Assembly: GCA_964626565.1 (NCBI GenBank)
Contig: CAZVFX010000220.1
Coordinates: 1-7,042, forward strand
From: CAZVFX01 sp964626565
Lineage (GTDB): Bacteria; Myxococcota_A; UBA9042; CAIXZC01
DNA: 7,042 bases
Direction of reading: 5' to 3'
In this document: one piece after another, positions 1 to 5,334 of the stretch
How the letters are laid out: each line of letters starts with the position of its first letter
How positions within the stretch are numbered: position 1 is the stretch's first letter
Made by a program: the position numbers and the translations under genes
The notes under the pieces: model-generated
Database searches by the model: none
Told to the model about the DNA's origin: nothing
What the model saw: only the letters and a program-made list of their open reading frames with translations

Positions 1-136
1 GGCGACGGCGACGGCGACGGCTACGGCGACGGCTACGGAGGAAAAAGAAGAGGAAGAAGAGGAAATAGAGGAAGAGGACTCGGCGACGGCGACGGCGACG
101 GCTACGGCGACGGCTACGGAGGAAAAAGAAGAGGAA
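1..136 (+). repeat. Two in-frame 55-bp direct repeats (81-bp period) encoding (Ala-Thr)6-Glu-rich units
   Basis: Positions 1-55 are identical to 82-136, a spacing of 81 bp or exactly 27 codons. Each copy encodes six Ala-Thr pairs (codons GCG/GCT alternating with ACG) followed by EEKEEE. After the identical part, the copies diverge only in the number and order of Glu and Ile (ATA) codons, and copy 1 ends with Asp-Ser. The differences keep the reading frame of the TPR gene. The array may continue to the left of the window, since it is cut at position 1. The period and identity are read directly from the sequence; recent duplication or slippage is inferred. Confidence 0.9.
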
Positions 137-3052
137 ATAGAGGAAATAGAGGAAGAGGAAGAAGAGGAAATAGAGGAAATAGAGGAAGAGGAGGAGGTAG
201 AAGAGGAAGAAGAGGAAATGGAAGAAGAGGAACCTGATCCTCTTGCTGAATTGCTTGAGAGGTACGAAGACCAGGAGGACCCGGGGGACCGGGCGGAGAT
301 ATTGCGGAAGATGGTCCCGTTGTGCGAGCGGGTTGGGGAGAAAGTTGAGTTACTGGAGCGTATTGCCCGTATTTTTACAGACGAGTTAGAAGCCCCGGAG
401 GGGGCTATTGGGGCCTTCTGCGAGATCCTTGAACTCGACCCCGCCCACGCTGGTGCGCTTGGAAACCTCGAAGGTCTTTACGCCGGACTGGAGAAGTGGG
501 ACGAAGTTCTCGACGTGCTGGATATGCGGATTGCGGTGACCCGGGACGAAGCCGAAGAGGTGGAGTATCTGTTACTGAAGGGCGACATTGCGTTCAAGAA
601 GCTCGAGAGGCCCAACGACGCGTTGGATGGTTATCTTGAGGTCATCCAGAAATTCCCCGGCCAGCCTGACGCCATCGAGCGCGTGATGAACCTGTTGGAT
701 GAGACCGGTCAATACGAAGCGCTGGTGAAGTTCCTATTGGGTCTGGCCAAGGAGACCGAGGACCCGCTGATCCAGGCGGAACTGTTCGCCCGCATGGGGC
801 GGACCATTAAGGAGCACCTGGCCGACCCGGAGGGGGCGGCCCAACTTCTCGAAGCGGCTTTGGAGCGGGTCCCTGACCTTCCGGGTGCCGTGATTCCCCT
901 GTCGGACCTGTTCCTCGCCGAGGAGCAGTGGGCCAAGGCCCTGCCCTTGCTGCAGCTTCGCCTTGAGCACATGGGTGACGACGGCTGGGAGGAAGAAGGC
1001 CCCACGCTATATCGGCGGGTGGGGTTGGCGTGTCTGCGGATGGGGCGGAAAGAAGACGCACTGGAGTTTTACCGCCGCGCGTACGACAAGGACCCCGAGG
1101 ACCTTGAGACGCTGGAAGCACTGGGCGACCTGAACGCCGAATTGGGCAGCCGAGATATCGCCGCGACCTACTACAACCGTTTCCTGGATCGGGCTGATGA
1201 GGACTTGTTCCTCACCCGGGTGGGGCCCATCTACCGGCGGCTCGGACAGCTTGAACTTGCAGCCGGCCATCCGGCTTCGGCGCGACAGCATCTGGACCGG
1301 GTGCTTGAACACCTTCCCGACGACATCGAGACTCTAAAGAGTCTACTGGAACTGCTGAAATCCCAATCGGCTTTCAAGGAGGCCAACGAACGCCGCCAAC
1401 AGCTCCTGACCCTGGTGAACGATCCGGCGGAGAGATGGAAACTGCTGATGGGGCTCGGCGACACTTGTTTGCGCGAGCTGAACGACCCTGCGGGAGCGAG
1501 GGCTGCCTACGAGGAGGCGTTGGGATTCGACCAGGGGTCCAAAGGGGCTCTGGTCAAGCTGCTGGAATTGCATGTTGCCGGGCAAGAGTTCGAACCTGCG
1601 GTGGATATTTTGAGACGACTGGTCGAGGTGGAAGCGGACGGAGCCCGGCGGGCCGACTTCCTCTTTACCGTTGGGACATTGTGCCGGGATGAATTGAAGG
1701 ACCGGGCCGGCGCCGCGGAGGCATTTGAAGGGGCTCTGGACGAAAACGTCGACCGGCTTGACGCGTTGAAGGCAGCGGTTGAGTTGCTTACCGAAGACGA
1801 GAGCTGGGAGAAGCTGGAGGGAGTATATGTTCGCACTCTGGCAAGGCTGCAAAACCAGGACCGGAAAGATCTCGAGCAAGTGCTGTACAAGGGGCTGGGC
1901 GAGTTGCGGCTGACGAACCTGGGGCAACTGGACGAGGCCATCGATGCATTCGAAGCTGCGGCCCGGCTGAAAGCGGGGGACGTCGATGTCCACAGTGCAT
2001 TGGCCGAGTTGTACGAGCGGGCGGGCAGAGCTGAGGAAGCAGTGGCCGAGCACCGGACCCTGGTATACCTCGACTCCGGACGGGCAGACTCCTATCGGCG
2101 CATGGCATCGCGGCTGGAGAGCCTCGACCGCTCCGAGGACGCCTGGTTCTGTTTCTCCATTCTGGCCGCCATGGGCAAAGCGAACGACAAGGAACGGGCC
2201 CGCCTGGAGGAGATGCGCCTTTCGGGCATGGCCGAGCCTGCCGGCGCTTTGACCCAGAGGCAGTGGGCCGACAACGTCTACTCCAGAGCAGCCGACCGCC
2301 GGTACGGCAGCGTCTTCGCCCTGGTGGACAGAACGCTGGGGAGCCGTCTTGAGCGAAAGACCCTGAAGGAACTCGGACTGCGCAAGAAGGACGCCCTCCC
2401 CTCCGACGGAGGCACGGTCTTTTCATGGGTGCTGGACCGACTTAGCAAGTTGATGTCCATCGAGGCGCCGGCGGTTTACCGTGTCGAACGTCTCTTGGGA
2501 GTCGACATCGGCGCCACCTCTCCACCGGTAATGCTGGTGGGAGACCGCGTGCTGAAGGGCATGGATGAAAAGACCGTGGCCTTTCTGACCGCACGGGCCC
2601 TGGTTTACTTCCATCCTTCCCACGTGCTTGCAGGCAGTTTTTCCCGGGACGAGTTAAAACTACTGTTTCAAGCTGCCGTGAGCCACGTGCGGCCCACGGG
2701 CAACGAAGAGATGGAGGACCCCGACTTCCAAGCGCTACTCAAGAAGCTGGGCAAGGGACTGTCCGACGACGACGACCGCGAACTGGCCGGTCTGATCGAG
2801 GAGCTCACCGGCGGCGGCAGGCGTGCAAGTGTCAGCCGGTGGCTGTCGGGCGTGGAGCTGACTGCCAACCACGCCGGCCTCATCGCCTGTCTCGATTTTG
2901 AGACCGCGGCCGGGGCACTGTCAACAGACCCGTTTGCCCGGTCCAGCATGCCAAAGGAAGCTCAACTGGACGACTTGCGGCTGTACGCCGTTTCGGAGGA
3001 ATTCGCAGCCGTGAGAGAGGAATTGTCTTTGCGGCTGAAGCAACAATACTGA
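2..3052 (+). CDS. Large TPR-repeat scaffold protein with acidic low-complexity N-terminus (5' end outside window)
   Basis: The frame is open from position 2 to the TGA at 3050-3052, at least 1016 residues. The first ATG is at 218, but the same frame reads upstream without a stop as Ala-Thr repeats and poly-Glu, so I treat the gene as 5'-partial. Residues below are counted from that ATG. Residues 1-20 are acidic. About 35-665 are helical TPR units of roughly 34-38 residues; a clear example is near 265-330, with the typical Gly/Ala spacing and the DP-ED turn between units. About 675-944 form a non-TPR domain with the signatures PPVMLVGDRVLKG, AFLTARALVYFHPSH, WLSGVELTANHAG and YAVSEEF. From memory, this domain ends many large TPR proteins of myxobacteria-type genomes; its function is unknown to me. 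No HExxH motif or other catalytic signature is visible, and no membrane segment lies in the part seen. TPRs bind proteins, so a cytoplasmic scaffold role is likely. It precedes the membrane-anchored gene at 3090 by 37 bp, probably in one operon. Confidence 0.88.
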   Translation, partial: ATATATATATATEEKEEEEEEIEEEDSATATATATATATEEKEEEIEEIEEEEEEEIEEIEEEEEVEEEEEEMEEEEPDPLAELLERYEDQEDPGDRAEILRKMVPLCERVGEKVELLERIARIFTDELEAPEGAIGAFCEILELDPAHAGALGNLEGLYAGLEKWDEVLDVLDMRIAVTRDEAEEVEYLLLKGDIAFKKLERPNDALDGYLEVIQKFPGQPDAIERVMNLLDETGQYEALVKFLLGLAKETEDPLIQAELFARMGRTIKEHLADPEGAAQLLEAALERVPDLPGAVIPLSDLFLAEEQWAKALPLLQLRLEHMGDDGWEEEGPTLYRRVGLACLRMGRKEDALEFYRRAYDKDPEDLETLEALGDLNAELGSRDIAATYYNRFLDRADEDLFLTRVGPIYRRLGQLELAAGHPASARQHLDRVLEHLPDDIETLKSLLELLKSQSAFKEANERRQQLLTLVNDPAERWKLLMGLGDTCLRELNDPAGARAAYEEALGFDQGSKGALVKLLELHVAGQEFEPAVDILRRLVEVEADGARRADFLFTVGTLCRDELKDRAGAAEAFEGALDENVDRLDALKAAVELLTEDESWEKLEGVYVRTLARLQNQDRKDLEQVLYKGLGELRLTNLGQLDEAIDAFEAAARLKAGDVDVHSALAELYERAGRAEEAVAEHRTLVYLDSGRADSYRRMASRLESLDRSEDAWFCFSILAAMGKANDKERARLEEMRLSGMAEPAGALTQRQWADNVYSRAADRRYGSVFALVDRTLGSRLERKTLKELGLRKKDALPSDGGTVFSWVLDRLSKLMSIEAPAVYRVERLLGVDIGATSPPVMLVGDRVLKGMDEKTVAFLTARALVYFHPSHVLAGSFSRDELKLLFQAAVSHVRPTGNEEMEDPDFQALLKKLGKGLSDDDDRELAGLIEELTGGGRRASVSRWLSGVELTANHAGLIACLDFETAAGALSTDPFARSSMPKEAQLDDLRLYAVSEEFAAVREELSLRLKQQY
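118..232 (+). repeat. 115-bp polypurine tract coding poly-Glu
   Basis: This stretch contains no C and only six T (at 138, 147, 171, 180, 198 and 219), built from GAG, GAA and a few ATA codons. It encodes the acidic segment just before the TPR region. A similar shorter purine run lies at 38-78 after the first Ala-Thr block. Long purine tracts with mirror symmetry can form triplex DNA and are prone to slippage. Whether that happens here cannot be seen from sequence alone. Confidence 0.8.
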
Positions 3053-3078
3053 GACACCGGAAATAGACCAGCGAACTT

Positions 3079-3084
3079 AGGAGG
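3079..3084 (+). promoter_or_regulatory. Shine-Dalgarno site of the membrane-anchored gene
   Basis: AGGAGG lies five bases before GTG at 3090-3092 and decides the start. The ATG at 3088-3090 is followed at once by TGA and cannot start the protein, so GTG is used. The rest of the 37-bp gap (3053-3089) shows no terminator hairpin and no obvious promoter, which favours translation from a shared mRNA with the TPR gene. Confidence 0.85.
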
Positions 3085-3089
3085 TTGAT

Positions 3090-5333
3090 GTGAGTAACGA
3101 AGGGAAGGGTAAGGGTGCGTCGAAAATCGTGGCTGTGGCACTGGCGGTCGTGGCTGCAGGGGCCTTGGCCGTTGGCCTCTACTTCACGGTGGGCAAGGGT
3201 GGCGAGACCAGTGCGGATCGTATGGCTGGAATTCTGCCCGAAGACACAACCTTGCTGGTTTGGACCGGCGCAATCGACGAATTGATGGCCATCGCGGGTG
3301 AAGCCGGTCTGGACGGTGAGGCGCTGGCCGCGGCCGAACCTGATTTTGGTGAAGTAGTAAAGAAGCTGGGCGCCAACCCTCTTACCGTCGAAGGGTTGAA
3401 GACCCTTGGAGTTGACCCTTCCGCGGCCGTCGGCTTCTCTCTGGTGCCGGCCAAGGATGTGGAACTCCTCATGACGGTAAACATCCCCTTGTTGGAGGGG
3501 AAGAGCGCAGTGGAGCTGGCCAAAGAGGTCATCACCAAGCTGGAGTTGGCCAAAGAGGTCCAGTTGGACGAAGCGGAGCAGAACGGCCGGCGCCTCGCCT
3601 GGGTGCGGCCGATTCTGGACGGCCAGGCCGGGCCGGTTGTGGCTGCGATCATGGATCTGGATGAAGCGGGGCTTGTGGTTTTCCCCGGCAAGCAACGAAG
3701 ACGCCTCGCCGACGCCATCGAGCAACAGGTGAAGGCATATGTGCCGAAGCTCGGCGGAGACAGCGGAACGTTGGCTCAGGTTGAGGCATACTCAGACGCG
3801 GTTTCGGGCGGCGACGCGGCACTGCTGGGCGCGTTCTTCAACCCGGGTCCGGATACCCGGGAACTGTCCGTTGATGATGGCGGTATGCAGCTCTTCTTCT
3901 GGGTCGCTGCCAGTGCCCTCGGCATCGGCGGCCAGGTGGTTGTTGACGGGCAGGAATTGGCGTTGAAATTCAGGTCCGTGCTGGTGGATTCCCAAGTCGC
4001 TGCGGCCCGGCAGCGCGACCTTGAAGTGCTGGACCTGGTACCCGGACAACCTATCGCCGGACTGCACCTGGCGGTTGACCTGGGAAAGGTGGTTGAGGAG
4101 TTGCGAAAGACCCTTCCGAGCGATGCGTTCAATTCGCACACCGTCGTAAAGACGTTCACCTCCCCGGACGGCATACCGGGGCTTCCTGAAGGTACGACGC
4201 TCATGGAGATCCTGGACGGAGAGCTCGGGTTCTTCCTAGGCGAATTGACTGGCGATCCGAAGAGGTCGGTACAGTCCGTCACCGCGTTCATCGGCGTGAA
4301 GGATCAGAAGTCTGCTGAGGGCATGTTGGTGGAACTGCTGCGGAGCCCGGGAACCCAAGCGGGCGAAGAGAAGGTGGGGGACACCACCATCCACACGCTG
4401 GACTTCTTCGGGGAGATGACTGCGGGATTCATGTTCCTGGACAACCGGCTGTGGCTTGCGGGCTCGGTGGAGAATCTGCGGAAGATTGCGGAAGGGAAGA
4501 AAGGTGGGCTCACCGAAGGGGAGCGAAACAGCAAGATCGCATCGGTGATGCGCACCGAGGGTGCGCTTGCCATGTACGTGGATCTGCCAAAGGTAATCGA
4601 GGGGGTCGCGGCCAACATGGGCCGGCGGGCCGGAGATCGGGAAGGACCGCTGTGGGGACTGCTGGATGAACTGGACTATCTGACTTTTGAAGCAAGTCTG
4701 GATGGAAACGTAGTGGCCAGCAAGATCGCGGTGATGGTTCAGGGAGAGAGTTTCAGGAAATCCGCGCTCCCGAAACTGGCTGCGCTGCTGGCGCCGGCAC
4801 TGGGTCGTGTGGGGACCCAAAAGGAATACTCGGTGAAGACCAAAGGGGGCCGTGAATTTGTGGGTGCTGTTGAGCGCCGCGGAAAGACCGAAGCCATCGA
4901 CCAACTGGACAAGATCTACCGCAGCGCCACCATGTATTACGAGGCCCCCCGCGTGAGCATGGAAGGAATGAAACTGCCCTGCCAGTTCCCCGCTTCTCAG
5001 CCGGCCACGCCGGCAGCCACCTGCTGCAAGGAGCAGGGCGGACCCGACGCGGACGGCGACGGCAGGTGCGATGCTGACTACACGGTGTGGGACACAGCGA
5101 CGTGGGCAGCCCTCATGTTCCAGCAAAACGACCCGCATTCGTGCGTGTACTCATTCGAGAGCACCGGAATTCACTCGGAGGCGCAGTTCACGGCCACGGC
5201 ACATTGCGATGTGGATTGCGATGGCGTGATGTCCACCTTCCAGCGGTTCGGGCGAGGCAGCGCTTCAGCCACCAGCGCAGAATGCATGGTGGAAGATTCA
5301 GCGGGCATCTATATGGAGAATGAGGGAGAGTAG
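3090..5333 (+). CDS. Single-pass membrane protein, DUF3352-like body fused to a pilin-like C-terminal domain
   Basis: The product has 747 residues with a GTG start fixed by a good Shine-Dalgarno. Residues 1-12 carry lysines and no net negative charge. Residues 13-34 are one hydrophobic Ala/Val/Leu helix without a lipobox or signal peptidase site, so the rest should lie in the periplasm. Residues 42-600 resemble DUF3352-type proteins: the body opens with an LPEDTTLLVW segment and has two similar halves (about 108-215 and 370-470), each ending in a solvent-exposed helix after a GLVVFPGK or RLWLAGSVE strand. This family call is from pattern memory and is moderate. Residues 600-747 match the globular domain of deltaproteobacterial type IV pilins: DKIYRSATMYYE, LPCQFPASQPATPA, a W-x5-W pair followed by DPHSCVYSFES, AQFTATAHCDVDCDGVMSTF, and an IYMENEGE end. 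No class III prepilin leader is present. All eight cysteines lie in this last part. Its stop is one base from that of the convergent gene. Confidence 0.9.
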   Translation: MSNEGKGKGASKIVAVALAVVAAGALAVGLYFTVGKGGETSADRMAGILPEDTTLLVWTGAIDELMAIAGEAGLDGEALAAAEPDFGEVVKKLGANPLTVEGLKTLGVDPSAAVGFSLVPAKDVELLMTVNIPLLEGKSAVELAKEVITKLELAKEVQLDEAEQNGRRLAWVRPILDGQAGPVVAAIMDLDEAGLVVFPGKQRRRLADAIEQQVKAYVPKLGGDSGTLAQVEAYSDAVSGGDAALLGAFFNPGPDTRELSVDDGGMQLFFWVAASALGIGGQVVVDGQELALKFRSVLVDSQVAAARQRDLEVLDLVPGQPIAGLHLAVDLGKVVEELRKTLPSDAFNSHTVVKTFTSPDGIPGLPEGTTLMEILDGELGFFLGELTGDPKRSVQSVTAFIGVKDQKSAEGMLVELLRSPGTQAGEEKVGDTTIHTLDFFGEMTAGFMFLDNRLWLAGSVENLRKIAEGKKGGLTEGERNSKIASVMRTEGALAMYVDLPKVIEGVAANMGRRAGDREGPLWGLLDELDYLTFEASLDGNVVASKIAVMVQGESFRKSALPKLAALLAPALGRVGTQKEYSVKTKGGREFVGAVERRGKTEAIDQLDKIYRSATMYYEAPRVSMEGMKLPCQFPASQPATPAATCCKEQGGPDADGDGRCDADYTVWDTATWAALMFQQNDPHSCVYSFESTGIHSEAQFTATAHCDVDCDGVMSTFQRFGRGSASATSAECMVEDSAGIYMENEGE
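3511..3560 (+). repeat. Short tandem duplication encoding ELAKEV twice
   Basis: Positions 3511-3530 and 3541-3560 are 20-bp copies with 19 identical bases, 30 bp apart. They encode ELAKEV twice, ten residues apart, inside a helix of the membrane protein body. It is a small in-frame duplication and probably only lengthens the helix. Confidence 0.7.
4890..5330 (+). other. Pilin-like C-terminal domain within the membrane protein
   Basis: The segment covers residues about 600-747 of the gene starting at 3090. It contains the order of motifs I know from deltaproteobacterial pilins, from the LDKIYRSATMYY helix end to the acidic IYMENEGE tail. Cysteines are at 631, 645, 646, 660, 685, 706, 710 and 732. 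There are two Asp-rich turns: D653-x-D655-G-D657-G, and D707-x-D709-C-D711-G, the latter followed by the pilin-like STFQRFG. The hydrophobic N-terminal helix that polymerises pilins is absent; the anchor is instead some 570 residues upstream. Confidence 0.7.
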
Positions 5334-5334
5334 C

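Noticed and set aside
1343..2053. 236-residue open frame on the minus strand
   Set aside because: It lies inside the TPR region; the plus strand has regular helical repeats here and the antisense product has no family features.
2880..3725. 281-residue open frame on the minus strand
   Set aside because: It spans the end of the TPR gene, the gap and the start of the membrane protein gene, both of which have clear domain content. Its protein shows no recognisable fold and no ribosome site was evident; it looks like a codon-bias shadow.
5046..5078. True EF-hand in the pilin-like domain
   Set aside because: The Asp-rich turn lacks flanking helices and the 12-residue EF spacing. It is better read as a loop of the pilin-like domain.
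4236..5138. 300-residue open frame on the minus strand
   Set aside because: It lies wholly within the membrane protein gene, is rich in His/Arg/Gln as expected for antisense of such codons, and has no recognisable motif.
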